Assembly: GCF_003594875.1 (NCBI RefSeq)
Contig: NZ_QZEY01000005.1
Coordinates: forward strand, 62,001-126,000
Direction: 5' to 3'
DNA from: Bailinhaonella thermotolerans
Lineage (GTDB): Bacteria > Actinomycetota > Actinomycetes > Streptosporangiales > Streptosporangiaceae
DNA: 64,000 nt
Shown here: one piece after another, positions 42,945 through 51,849 of the stretch
Layout of the letters: each line of letters starts with the position of its first letter
How positions within the stretch are numbered: position 1 is the first letter of the stretch
Made by a program: the position numbers and the translations under genes
Notes under the pieces: model-generated
What the model was told of the DNA's origin: nothing
Seen by the model: only the letters and a program-made list of their open reading frames with translations
Databases searched by the model: none

Positions 42945-43844
42945 TCAGGCGGTGGGCACGGCCTCGCGGGCGGTGACGAGGACGTCGAGGATCGCGCGGG
43001 TCTGCTCCCAGGGGACCGGACTGGGGGCGCCGCCGACCATGGCGAGGAACGCCTCGACCGTGCCCTCGTACCCGAGCCCCTTCAGCGGGTCGGCGCCGGC
43101 CTCGATGACGATCGTCTCGGTCGCCTCGCGGGTGTGCACGGCGACCGTGTAGGACTCCTCGGCCGTGACGCCCAGGATCTCCACCGTCCCCGTGATCCCG
43201 CCGTCCCAGCGCAGCGCCATCACCCCGGTGTCCTCCGAGCGCAGCCCGGCGTGCCGGCGGACCGAACCCGCCGCGCCGGACAGCCGCACGCCGGGGCCGA
43301 GCAGCGCGACCAGCAGCTCCACCCCGTGGATGCCCATCGTCACCATCGTGCCGCCGCCCTCGCCCGGGGTGTCCTGCCAGGGGTTGTAGCCGGTCGCCCA
43401 CAGCCCCACGTCGTGCCGTACGGTCGCGCGGACCGCCAGCACCTCGGCCGGGTCCACCGCGCGGCCGGCGAACGCGGGCGCGAACCTGAGCACGGAGGTG
43501 GACAGCACCCGGTGGGCGGCCGGCGCCACCAGCGCGTCGAGCGCCGTGAGCTGCTCGCGGGTGGCGGCGGCCGGCTTGTTGACGAACACCGGGACCCCCG
43601 CGTCGAGCACCGGCGCCAGCGCCGCGGCGACCCGCGGCGTGGGGACGGTGAGCACGACGCCGTCCGGGCGGGCGTCGATGAGGCCACCGAGCGTGGGCGC
43701 CACCACGGCCCCCGGATGCTCGGCGGTGAACCGGGCGAGCCGCTCGGCGTCCTCCTCCCACACGACCAGCTCGCCGTGCCGCGCGAGGGTGCGGGCGTCG
43801 CTGAAGGGGTGGCTGGTGGCCAGGCCGGCGAATCCGATGCGCAC
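42945..43844 (-). CDS. Gfo/Idh/MocA-family oxidoreductase
   Basis: 299 residues from GTG 43844 with AGGAGG eight bases upstream. N-terminal Rossmann strand MRIGFAGLATSHPFSDARTL; the family EKP motif appears as VNKPAAAT (N in place of E); the C-terminal domain includes GGGTMVTMGIHGVELLVALL, a typical GxxxDxGxH-like motif with changed residues. These enzymes oxidise sugars, inositols or glycosides with NAD(P). It completes the apparent sugar-type pathway of the cluster. Confidence 0.83.
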   Translation of the reverse strand: MRIGFAGLATSHPFSDARTLARHGELVVWEEDAERLARFTAEHPGAVVAPTLGGLIDARPDGVVLTVPTPRVAAALAPVLDAGVPVFVNKPAAATREQLTALDALVAPAAHRVLSTSVLRFAPAFAGRAVDPAEVLAVRATVRHDVGLWATGYNPWQDTPGEGGGTMVTMGIHGVELLVALLGPGVRLSGAAGSVRRHAGLRSEDTGVMALRWDGGITGTVEILGVTAEESYTVAVHTREATETIVIEAGADPLKGLGYEGTVEAFLAMVGGAPSPVPWEQTRAILDVLVTAREAVPTA

Positions 43845-44029
43845 GAGTCCTCCTGAACGATCAGACCCCGACCCTAGCCCCAGCCCACCGCCTCGCCCCC
43901 GGCCCGGTCCCGCCGTCCCGGGCCCGTGACGGCGGCCCGCCGTACGCCCCGGGGCTGTGGTTTTCCGCAGGCTGGGACGGCCGTGCTCCTCATGGTGGAC
44001 GCGACCTGGTCGTTCCTAGTCTCGGGGGC

Positions 44030-44647
44030 ATGACGGAATGGCTGATTCGCCTGATGGAAACACTCGGGGCGCCCGGGGCCGGGATCGCGATCGCGCTGGA
44101 GAACCTCTTCCCGCCGCTCCCCAGCGAGGTGATCCTGCCGCTGGCCGGCTTCACGGCCTCCCGGGGCGAGATGAGCCTGCTCGCGGCGCTGGCGTGGACC
44201 ACCGCCGGCTCGGTGATCGGGGCGCTGGCGCTGTACTGGGTGGGCGCGCTGCTCGGCCGCGAGCGCACGCTGGCCCTGGCCGCCCGCCTCCCGCTGCTCA
44301 AGGTCTCCGACATCGAGAAGACCGAGGCGTGGTTCCTCAGGCACGGGCGCAAGACGGTGTTCTTCGGCCGGATGATCCCGATCTTCCGCAGCCTGATCTC
44401 GGTGCCGGCCGGGGTGGAGCGCATGCCGCTGGGCGCCTTCACGCTCCTGACCACGGCCGGGAGCCTCCTCTGGAACACCGTCTTCGTGCTGGCCGGATGG
44501 ACGCTGGGCGAGAACTGGTCGCTGGTGGAGACCTATGTCGGCCTGGGCACCAACGTCGTCACAGCCCTGGTCGCCCTGGCCGTGGCGGTCTTCGCCGCCG
44601 TACGGCTGAGCGAGCGCCGCAGGCGGCGCCGGGCCCTCCGCGCCTGA
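44030..44647 (+). CDS. DedA-family membrane protein
   Basis: 205 residues; ATG 44030 has GGGGG just upstream. Signature text of the DedA/SNARE-associated family: ALENLFPPLPSEVILPLAGF, LYWVGALLGRERTLALAARL and FFGRMIPIFRSLISVPAGVE with the conserved Arg residues in the re-entrant loop. DedA proteins are inner-membrane undecaprenyl-phosphate or lipid translocases with roles in envelope integrity. The last ~15 residues are a basic tail (ERRRRRRALRA). A lone gene, divergent from the Gfo/Idh gene. Confidence 0.9.
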   Translation: MTEWLIRLMETLGAPGAGIAIALENLFPPLPSEVILPLAGFTASRGEMSLLAALAWTTAGSVIGALALYWVGALLGRERTLALAARLPLLKVSDIEKTEAWFLRHGRKTVFFGRMIPIFRSLISVPAGVERMPLGAFTLLTTAGSLLWNTVFVLAGWTLGENWSLVETYVGLGTNVVTALVALAVAVFAAVRLSERRRRRRALRA

Positions 44648-44860
44648 CGCGGGGCCGGGGAGTGAGCGCCATCCGGGCGAGGGCCTCGGCCGGTCGGGCG
44701 GGCGCGGTGGCGAAGCCGAGGCGGACGTGGCCCTCGCCGGGGGCCGGACCTGACGCCGGAGGACAGGCCGACCCGGCCGCGAGGAACACCCGCGCTGGGC
44801 GTCCTGGACCCGGCCGGGGCGGCGGGCGTGGGCCGCGGCCCCGGCCGGGTGGAGGCTCCG

Positions 44861-46420
44861 TCAGCCGGCGGACGGGCCGGACCCGGGGGCTCGGCCGGTC
44901 GCCGGGACGTGGCGGAGGGTGGCGACCGCCAGGACCACCGCCGCGAGGGCGATGACCGCGGCGGTGACGGCGGCGATGTTCAGCCCGCCGGTGAAGGCCT
45001 CCCGGGCCGGGGCGAGCAGGGAGCCGGCCACGTCGGGCGACAGGCCCCGCGCGGCCGAGACCGCGCCGTCCAGGCTCTCGCGGCCGGCCGCGGCGGCCCC
45101 CGGCGGCAGCCCGTCGGGGATCCCGGTCGCGGCCTGGGCGCGGTAGACGGCGGCGGCGATGCTGCCGATGACGGCGATGCCGAGCGAGATGCCCAGGTCG
45201 CTGCAGGTGGTGGCCAGCCCGGAGGCCGCGCCCGCCTTCTGCGGCGGCACCGAGCCGACGACCAGGTTCGTGGTCAGCGCCATCGACGGCGCGACGGCCG
45301 GGTAGAGCACCATGAAGCCCGCGACCAGCAGCGGCAGCCCGCCGGCGGCGTCGACCTGGGTGAGCATCAGGTACCCGATCACCTGTACGGCCAGCCCGGC
45401 CGCGATCAGGTGACCGGGGCGCACGCGCCGTACGAGCGCGGGCGAGAGGGTGGAGACGACCACCAGCAGGGCGGCCCCTGGCAGCACCCACAGCCCGGCC
45501 TTGAGCGGGGAGAGCCCCTCGACGAGCTGCAGGTACTGCGTGAAGAGCAGGTACACCCCGCCGAGCGCGGTCGCCGCCAGCAGGAAGACGCCGAGCGCGC
45601 CGCTGACCGTGCGGTTGGCGAACAGCCGGACGTCCAGCAGCGGCTCGGGCAGGCGCAGTTGCCGCAGCACGAACCACGCGCCGAACACCAGACCGGCCAC
45701 GATGCCGGCCAGGGCCGGGAGCAGCGAGTCCGGGCGGGCGAGCTCCTTGACGCCGTAGACGATCGGCAGCAGCGTGGCCAGCGACAGCAGCACGCTGAAC
45801 ACGTCCACGCGACCGGCGGCGGGGTTGCGGGGGTTGGGCAGCAGCAGCGGGGCGCCGATCGCCACGACGACCATGACGGGCACCGCGATCAGGAAGGCCG
45901 CGCGCCAGGAGAACGCCTCCAGCAGCGCGCCGCCGATGACCGGGCCGAGGCCGGTGCCGACGGAGATGGCGCCCGACCAGACGCCGACCGCGATGCCGCG
46001 CTGCCGCGGGTCGGCGAACGTGGAGAAGATCAGTCCGAGGGTGGCGGGCATCTGGGTGGCGGCGGCGACGCCGAGCACGGCGCGCCAGACGATCATCAGG
46101 ACCGGGTCGGAGGTGAACGCCGCGACCACCGACACGGCGGCGAAGACGGCCGCTCCCGCGATGAGCAGGCGGCGATGGCCGATCCTGTCCCCGAGCGTGC
46201 CCATGGTGACGAGCAGGCCGGCCATCAGGAAGCCGTAGATGTCGATGATCCACAACGTCTGGGTGCTGGTCGGCCGCAGCTCCGCGGCCAGTTGGGGGAT
46301 GGCCAGGAACAGGACCGTGAGCATCATGAACAGCAACATGGCGGGCAGGACCAGCACCGCCAGGCCTGCCCACTGCCGGAGACCGGCGCGCTGGCCGGCG
46401 GCGATATCCGGGGATGACAT
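44861..46420 (-). CDS. DHA2-type (14-helix) MFS drug exporter
   Basis: 519 residues from ATG 46420 (GAAGGACGCTCTC upstream). MFS motif A reads MGTLGDRIGHRRLLIAGAA and motif C GAISVGTGLGPVIGGALLEA; the length and helix pattern fit the 14-helix DHA2 group (QacA/SmvA-like), which exports cationic or aromatic drugs by proton antiport. The gene is downstream of and codirectional with the large LuxR-ATPase regulator, which may respond to its substrates. Confidence 0.9.
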   Translation of the reverse strand: MSSPDIAAGQRAGLRQWAGLAVLVLPAMLLFMMLTVLFLAIPQLAAELRPTSTQTLWIIDIYGFLMAGLLVTMGTLGDRIGHRRLLIAGAAVFAAVSVVAAFTSDPVLMIVWRAVLGVAAATQMPATLGLIFSTFADPRQRGIAVGVWSGAISVGTGLGPVIGGALLEAFSWRAAFLIAVPVMVVVAIGAPLLLPNPRNPAAGRVDVFSVLLSLATLLPIVYGVKELARPDSLLPALAGIVAGLVFGAWFVLRQLRLPEPLLDVRLFANRTVSGALGVFLLAATALGGVYLLFTQYLQLVEGLSPLKAGLWVLPGAALLVVVSTLSPALVRRVRPGHLIAAGLAVQVIGYLMLTQVDAAGGLPLLVAGFMVLYPAVAPSMALTTNLVVGSVPPQKAGAASGLATTCSDLGISLGIAVIGSIAAAVYRAQAATGIPDGLPPGAAAAGRESLDGAVSAARGLSPDVAGSLLAPAREAFTGGLNIAAVTAAVIALAAVVLAVATLRHVPATGRAPGSGPSAG

Positions 46421-46541
46421 GAGAGCGTCCTTCGCCGAGGTGGGGTGGCTGACGCCGACAACGCTAGGAAGGACCGGCGGACCGCCGAATCAGTGAACTC
46501 GCCGGTCTCGCCGCTCAGGGCGGCGAACGCGGCGAAGCGCC

Positions 46542-46602
46542 AGGCGGGCGGGTCTCAGGCGGGCGGGTCTCACGCGGGCGGGTCTCAGGTGGGCGGGGTC
46601 TC
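46542..46602. repeat. Four 15-16-bp tandem units at the end of the LuxR gene
   Basis: AGGCGGGCGGGTCTC is repeated at 46542, 46557, 46572 and 46587 with small changes and reaches the stop codon of the regulator gene. On the minus strand it lies immediately downstream of the coding sequence. Confidence 0.75.
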
Positions 46603-49318
46603 AGGCGGGGCGTTCGGCGAGGACCAGGCGCATGAGCTCGGCCCGCGAGGTGATGGCGGCCTTCTGGAAGACCTTGCGCAGGTGGTAGTCCACGGTCCGC
46701 GGGCTGAGGAAGAGCTGGGCGGCGATCTCGCGGTTGGTCAGCCCCTGCCCGACGGCCAGCGCGATGCGCAGCTCCTGCGGGGTGAGCGTGCTCAGCACCC
46801 CGGTCTCCGGGGCCCCCGCCGACTCCCCGGTGGCGCGCAGCTCGCCCAGCGCGCGGTCCGCGAAGGGGAGCGCGCCGATGCGGTGGAAGGTCTCGGCCGC
46901 GCCGCGCAGGTGCCGCCGGGCCGGCGAACGCCTGCGGTCCCGCCGCAGCCGCTCGCCGAGCAGCAGTTCGGTCCTGGCGTGCTCCAGCGGGGCGTCGGCC
47001 GCGGCGTGCAGCCGCAGGCTCTCCGCGAAGAGGGCGTCGGCGTCGCCGTCGCCGGCGACCAGCGCCCGGCAGCGCGCCGCGAGCGCGCCCAGCTCGGGTG
47101 AGACGGTGTGCCGGGCCCACCGGACGTAGCGGGCGGTGGCGGCGGCCGCGCGTTCGTGCTCGCCGACGCGGACCAGGGCTTCGACCAGGTCGGGGACGAC
47201 TCCCATGACCAGGCTCGCGGGCTCGTCGGTGTCCCACTCGCCGGCCGCCTCGAAGTGCCGCACGGCCTCGCCGTACCGGCCGGCGCCCAGCTCGGCCAGG
47301 CCCAGCGCCCGCCGCGCGTAGGTCGTCGCGTCGGGCAGCCCGCGCTCGCCGGCCTCGGCCAGCACCCCGGCGGCCAGCTCGCCCGCGCCGGGGCGGCCCC
47401 GGACGGCCGCGCACAGCGCCAGCAGGCCCCGGTTGCGGCAGGCCGTGCTGAGCTGGCCGACCTCCACGGCGAACTGGTAGCCCTCCTCGGCGCACGCCTC
47501 GGCGAGCCCGAGCCTGCCCCGCCCGATCTCGTCGGCGGCCTGGTACTCCAGGTTCCACGCCAGCGCGCCGAGCGACCCGCCGCCGCGCGCGATCCGCTCG
47601 GCGGCGCGGTACAGCCGCCGGCTCAGCTCGTGGTCGCCGAGCCCCCTGGCGACGGCCCCGGCCAGGGTCATCGTGATCGGGTCCGTGAGCGACTCCAGCG
47701 CCGCGCCGTGCCGTACGGCCTGAGCGGGGGCCACCCCGGCGCGGGCGCGGCAGGCGTCGCGCAGGAGCAGCAGCACCGCGTCGCCCGGATCGTCGGCCGC
47801 GAGCGGGGCCTCCTCCAGCCAGGCGGCGAGATCCGACCACACCTCGGGCCGGTTGGCGCGGGTGCCGAGGTCGCCGTACATCGCGATGGTGGGGGTGAAG
47901 CGGCGCCGGTCGAGCCGCAGGGCGCGCGGAACCCACGGCGCGATGAACTCCAGCGCCTCCCCGGGCGAGCCGGCGAACACGGCCACGACGGCGCGCATCA
48001 CCGCCAGGGCGATGCGGTCCTCCTCGGCCAGGCGGGGCTCGCGCTCGGCGCGGTCGAGCAGGTCCACGGCCGTCGCGGTGAACCCGCCGTGGGCGGCGGC
48101 GTGCGCGGCCGTCCACAGCCGGCGGCCCCGGCGGGGGCCGTCCGCGGTGAGCTCGGCCGCCCTGGACAGCGCGGCCATGGCCGCGGCCGGGCCGCCGCGC
48201 AGCGCGGCCTGCTCGGCCGAGCGTTCGAGCTCCTCGGCGGCCCGCTCGTCGGGTCCCGTGGCGGCCTGCCCGAGGTGCCAGGCGCGGCGGTGCTGGTCGG
48301 AAGGGTCGTCGAAGGCGCCGGCGAGGGCGCGGTGGATCGCGGCGCGGCGCTCGGCCGTGACGCTGTGGTAGAGCGCGGACCGGATCAGGGGGTGCCGGAA
48401 CACCAGCCTGGCCCCGTCGTGGGTGAGGAGTTCGTCCAGCTCGGCGCGGTGCAGCGGGCCGGTGTCCACCCGCAGCGAGGCGGCCGCCCGCTCGATGACG
48501 TCGACGCCGCCCGAGCCGTTCGCGGCGATCAGTTGGAGCAGCGGCAGCGATCCGGCGTGCCGCGCGTGGACCTTGGCCAGGAACGACCGCTGTAGTTCGT
48601 CGGTCATCGCCGGCGGCTCCGGAGTGCCCTCCGGCGGCAGTTCCCGGCCGGCCAGCTCGATCAGGGCCAGCGGATTCCCGCCGGTGGCGGCCAGCAGCCG
48701 GTCCCGTTCGGCGTCGGCGGGGCGCCGCCCGCCGAGGCGTTCGGCGATCAGCGCCTCGGCCGCGTCCCTGTCCAGGCCCATGAGCGGGACGCGGCGCAGG
48801 TCGGGCAGGTCCGCGGCGTGGCCCTCGTCGGCCCGCGCCGCCAGCGCCAGCGCGACCGGCTCGTCGGCCAGGCGGCGGGCGACGAACGCCAGCGTCTTCA
48901 GCGTGGGCCGGTCCGCCCAGTGCGCGTCGTCGAGGACGCACAGCACCGGCCGCTCGGCGGCCAGCAGGGACAGCAGCGACAGGGTGGACAGCGCCACCAG
49001 GAACGGGTCGGGCGGGGCCCCGTCCGCGCGCCCGAACAGGATGCGCAGGGCGCGCGCCTGCGGGCCGGGCAGATCGTCGATCCGGTCGAGCGCGGGCAGG
49101 AGGAGCTGGTGCAACGTCGCGTAGGCGAGGTCGGACTCCGGCGCGACGCCGACGGCGCGCAGCACCTGGAAGGCGCCGGCCCGCTCCTCCACGTGGGACA
49201 GCAGGGCGGTCTTGCCGATCCCCGGCTCCCCCTGCAGCAGCACCCCGCCGCCGCGCCCCTCGACGGCGTTCCGCAGCACCGATTCGAGCAGCTCGGTCTC
49301 GCCGTCTCTTCCCAGCAC
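46601..49318 (-). CDS. Large LuxR-type ATPase regulator (LAL family)
   Basis: 905 residues if started at GTG 49318 (VLGRDGETELLESVL); a TTG at 49354 with GAGG upstream is an alternative. Walker A lies in LLQGEPGIGKTALLSHV and Walker B in RPVLCVLDDAHWADR, in an AAA/STAND-type ATPase. A long helical-repeat middle part follows, and the C-terminal LuxR helix-turn-helix reads LSTLTPQELRIALAVGQGLT, NREIAAQLFLSPRTVDYHLR. LAL regulators activate genes when a ligand or inducer and ATP are bound. Its likely target is the downstream MFS exporter or the divergent SDR gene. Confidence 0.88.
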   Translation of the reverse strand: MLGRDGETELLESVLRNAVEGRGGGVLLQGEPGIGKTALLSHVEERAGAFQVLRAVGVAPESDLAYATLHQLLLPALDRIDDLPGPQARALRILFGRADGAPPDPFLVALSTLSLLSLLAAERPVLCVLDDAHWADRPTLKTLAFVARRLADEPVALALAARADEGHAADLPDLRRVPLMGLDRDAAEALIAERLGGRRPADAERDRLLAATGGNPLALIELAGRELPPEGTPEPPAMTDELQRSFLAKVHARHAGSLPLLQLIAANGSGGVDVIERAAASLRVDTGPLHRAELDELLTHDGARLVFRHPLIRSALYHSVTAERRAAIHRALAGAFDDPSDQHRRAWHLGQAATGPDERAAEELERSAEQAALRGGPAAAMAALSRAAELTADGPRRGRRLWTAAHAAAHGGFTATAVDLLDRAEREPRLAEEDRIALAVMRAVVAVFAGSPGEALEFIAPWVPRALRLDRRRFTPTIAMYGDLGTRANRPEVWSDLAAWLEEAPLAADDPGDAVLLLLRDACRARAGVAPAQAVRHGAALESLTDPITMTLAGAVARGLGDHELSRRLYRAAERIARGGGSLGALAWNLEYQAADEIGRGRLGLAEACAEEGYQFAVEVGQLSTACRNRGLLALCAAVRGRPGAGELAAGVLAEAGERGLPDATTYARRALGLAELGAGRYGEAVRHFEAAGEWDTDEPASLVMGVVPDLVEALVRVGEHERAAAATARYVRWARHTVSPELGALAARCRALVAGDGDADALFAESLRLHAAADAPLEHARTELLLGERLRRDRRRSPARRHLRGAAETFHRIGALPFADRALGELRATGESAGAPETGVLSTLTPQELRIALAVGQGLTNREIAAQLFLSPRTVDYHLRKVFQKAAITSRAELMRLVLAERPA

Positions 49319-49467
49319 GGGTCGAGCATAGGAACCCTCGGCGACTTCCGACAAAATCCTCAAAACCCCCCGAGACCGGCGATTTCGCCGATACGGCCGG
49401 GAACCCGCCTCTCCTAGCGTGGGCCGCGTCACCGGAAGCCCGCGAAAGAGATCGAGGACGGACTCCC

Positions 49468-50055
49468 ATGACGCGCGCAGCGCTGCTCGGCCGCATCGCC
49501 ATCGTCACCGGGGCCGGTCCCGGCCTGGGGGCGGCGGTGTCGCGCGCGCTGGGCGCGGCCGGGGCCAGCCTGGTCCTCGCCGCCCGCGACGGCCGGGCCC
49601 TGGCCGCGCTGGCCGCCGCCATCAACGCGGCCGGGGGCCACGCGGTCACGGTCCCGATGGACGCCACGGGCCCGGCGTCGCTGCGGCGGCTGGTCGAGCA
49701 GACGCTCGGGGCCTTCGGCCGGCTCGACGCGGCGGTCAACCACGCCCCGGCGCGGGAGACGTCCCTGGCCATGACGTACCAGATCCCCGCGCTGCGCCCC
49801 GGCGGCCGCGTCGTCAACCTGAGCACCGGCCCGCACGCCCCCGTGATCGCGCTGACGCGCGCCGCCGCGCGGGACCCCGCCGCCTCCGCCGTCCTGGTCA
49901 ACACCGTGGCCGCGGGGCCGTACGGCGGCGCGGAGGCGGTCGCCGACGCGGTCGTGCGGCTGTGCTCGGGGGACGTACCGCTCGCCACCGGCGAGACGTG
50001 GCACGTCCCGGGCCCCCGGCCGCCCGGCGGCCCCCCGCCCGCTCCCGGCCGCTGA
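49468..50055 (+). CDS. Shortened SDR-like protein without the catalytic Tyr-Lys
   Basis: 195 residues from ATG 49468. The N-terminal NAD-binding fold is intact (RIAIVTGAGPGLGAAVSRAL, LVLAARDGRALAALAA), and the strand ending VVNLSTGPHAPVIALTRAAA is recognisable. The usual active-site Y-x-x-x-K helix that should come between NLST and ALTRA is missing, and the segment before it is short, so about 50 residues have been lost without breaking frame. The C-terminus runs into Pro/Gly-rich text. It is likely inactive as a dehydrogenase; it may bind a nucleotide or be decaying. Confidence 0.6.
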   Translation: MTRAALLGRIAIVTGAGPGLGAAVSRALGAAGASLVLAARDGRALAALAAAINAAGGHAVTVPMDATGPASLRRLVEQTLGAFGRLDAAVNHAPARETSLAMTYQIPALRPGGRVVNLSTGPHAPVIALTRAAARDPAASAVLVNTVAAGPYGGAEAVADAVVRLCSGDVPLATGETWHVPGPRPPGGPPPAPGR

Positions 50056-50121
50056 CCCCCGCCCGCTCCCGGCCGCCGGCCCGCGCCGGGGTACGGCCCG
50101 GCGGGCGGGAGCCGTACGGCC

Positions 50122-50910
50122 TCAGGCGGTCTTGATGGCCCCGCCGTCCACGACGTAGTCGGCGCCGACGACGCTGGCGGACACCGGGGAGGCCAGGACG
50201 GCGACGAGGCCGGCGACCTCGTCGGGCTCGACGAGGCGGCCGGTCAGCATGCCCATCGACGCGGGGAGGCCGGCCACCAGGTGCTCGCGCGGGACGTTCA
50301 TGGCGCGGGACAGCTCGGCGCCGTAGCCGTCCTCCGACTCCCACATGGCGGTGCGGACGGGGCCCGGGGAGACGGTGTTCACGCGCACGCCCTGCGGGCC
50401 GAACTCCTCGGCGAGGGCCTTGCCCAGCGCGGTGAGGGCGGACTTGGCCGTCGTGTAGTGGACCGGGCCCGCGTGCGGGAGGCGGGCGGCGTTGGAGGAG
50501 ACGTTGACGATCGCGCCGCGCCGTTCGACGAGGCCGGGCAGGGCCGCGCGGGCCACCCGGACGGCGCTGAAGAAGTTCACCGCGAAGGACCCCTCCCACA
50601 CCTCGTCGCTCACCGAGAGGAAGCCGCCGATCGCCTCGGCGCCGACGTCGCCGCCGCCCACGTTGTTGACCAGCACGTCGATGCCGCCCAGTGCGGCCAG
50701 CGCCGCGTCCACGAGTGCCCGGGCCCCGTCCGGGGTCGCCAGGTCGGCCGCGATGGCGACGTCCGCGACCTCCTCCAGTTCCGGGGTGATCGTGCGGGCG
50801 GCTCCCGCCACGCGCATCCCCTCGGCGGCCAGCCGCCGCGCCACCGCCAGGCCGATGCCCCGGCTCGCACCGGTGATCAGGACGGTCTTCCCGTTGAGTC
50901 GCAGATCCAT
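50122..50910 (-). CDS. Short-chain dehydrogenase/reductase (SDR)
   Basis: 262 residues from ATG 50910. A classical SDR: GKTVLITGASRGIGLAVARR (TGxxxGIG), DVLVNNVGGGDVG, IVNVSSNAARLPHAGPVHYT followed by TAKSALTAL (catalytic Y-T-T-A-K) and RVNTVSPGPVRTAMW. NAD(P)-dependent oxidoreductase of an unknown alcohol/ketone. Divergent from a TetR gene with an inverted repeat between them, so it is probably the TetR target. Confidence 0.9.
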   Translation of the reverse strand: MDLRLNGKTVLITGASRGIGLAVARRLAAEGMRVAGAARTITPELEEVADVAIAADLATPDGARALVDAALAALGGIDVLVNNVGGGDVGAEAIGGFLSVSDEVWEGSFAVNFFSAVRVARAALPGLVERRGAIVNVSSNAARLPHAGPVHYTTAKSALTALGKALAEEFGPQGVRVNTVSPGPVRTAMWESEDGYGAELSRAMNVPREHLVAGLPASMGMLTGRLVEPDEVAGLVAVLASPVSASVVGADYVVDGGAIKTA

Positions 50911-50968
50911 GACAACCCCTCACTCATCGCTCGTTCGGCACCACGAAAGTAGCACTAATTTCGCTAAC

Positions 50969-50986
50969 CGCAACAGTCTTGTTGCG
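50969..50986. promoter_or_regulatory. Likely TetR operator between SDR and TetR genes
   Basis: CGCAACAGTCTTGTTGCG: perfect 7-bp inverted arms CGCAACA/TGTTGCG around GTCT, centred between the divergent starts at 50910 and 51045. Confidence 0.6.
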
Positions 50987-51044
50987 AATAATCGTGAGAA
51001 GGGCGACTGGATGTAGCATCTACGGGGACAGAGAAGGAGATGCC

Positions 51045-51608
51045 GTGACGACGAAGGTGGGACGACCGCTGCGGGCCGACGCCGAGCGCACCGTGCGCGC
51101 GATCCTGGAGGCCGCCGAGCGCGTCCTCGCCCAGGACCCCGCCGCGTCCATGGAGCGGATCGCCGAGGAGGCGGGGGTCAACCGCACCACGATCCACCGG
51201 CGCTTCGCCAGCCGGGAAGCGCTGCTGGAGGCCATGACGCTGGCCGCGCTGGGCCAGGTGCGGGAGGCCATCGAGGCCGGCCGGCCCGAGACCGCGCCGC
51301 CCGAGGTGGCCCTCCACCAGATCACCGCGAACGTGCTCGCGGTCAAGCTCGGCTGGCGCTTCGCCCTGACCCGCCCCGCTCCCGAGGGCTCCCCCGCCGC
51401 GCGGGCCCAGGAGGAGATCGTCCACCGCTGCGACACGCTCCTCGCCAAGGTCCAGCGGGCCGGCCTGATCCGCCCCGACGTGGACGTCACCTGGGCCCGC
51501 CAGGTCTACTACGCCCTCCTCTACCAGGCCCTGGAGTCCGCCGAGCCCGCCGACCTCGACGCCCGCGCCGCCCTCGTCGTCCGCACCCTCCTCCACGGGA
51601 TCGGCTGA
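51045..51608 (+). CDS. TetR/AcrR-family repressor
   Basis: 187 residues from GTG 51045 (GAGAAGGAGATGCC upstream). N-terminal helix-turn-helix: RAILEAAERVLAQDPAASME, RIAEEAGVNRTTIHRRFASR, EALLEAM. The C-terminal part is a typical all-helical ligand domain. It likely represses the divergent SDR gene and itself through the inverted repeat at 50969-50986. The ligand is unknown. Confidence 0.9.
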   Translation: MTTKVGRPLRADAERTVRAILEAAERVLAQDPAASMERIAEEAGVNRTTIHRRFASREALLEAMTLAALGQVREAIEAGRPETAPPEVALHQITANVLAVKLGWRFALTRPAPEGSPAARAQEEIVHRCDTLLAKVQRAGLIRPDVDVTWARQVYYALLYQALESAEPADLDARAALVVRTLLHGIG

Positions 51609-51849
51609 CCCGGCGCCGCCGGCCGGGCGCCCGGCCGACGCGGCGCCGCCGACCCGGCGCCCGGCCGATACCGCACGGGCCGACCCGGCGCCGGCGCCCA
51701 CGCCGTACGGCGGCGCGCCCGGCCGAGGCGATCTCCCGGCGAGCGGGGCCCGGTCGCCGTACGCGCGTCGCGCCCATGAGAGAGGGAAGGGGCCGGTGTG
51801 GCCGGTGGGGCCCGTGTTTCCAGTCGGAACAGTGGGGCAAAGGCGGCAA

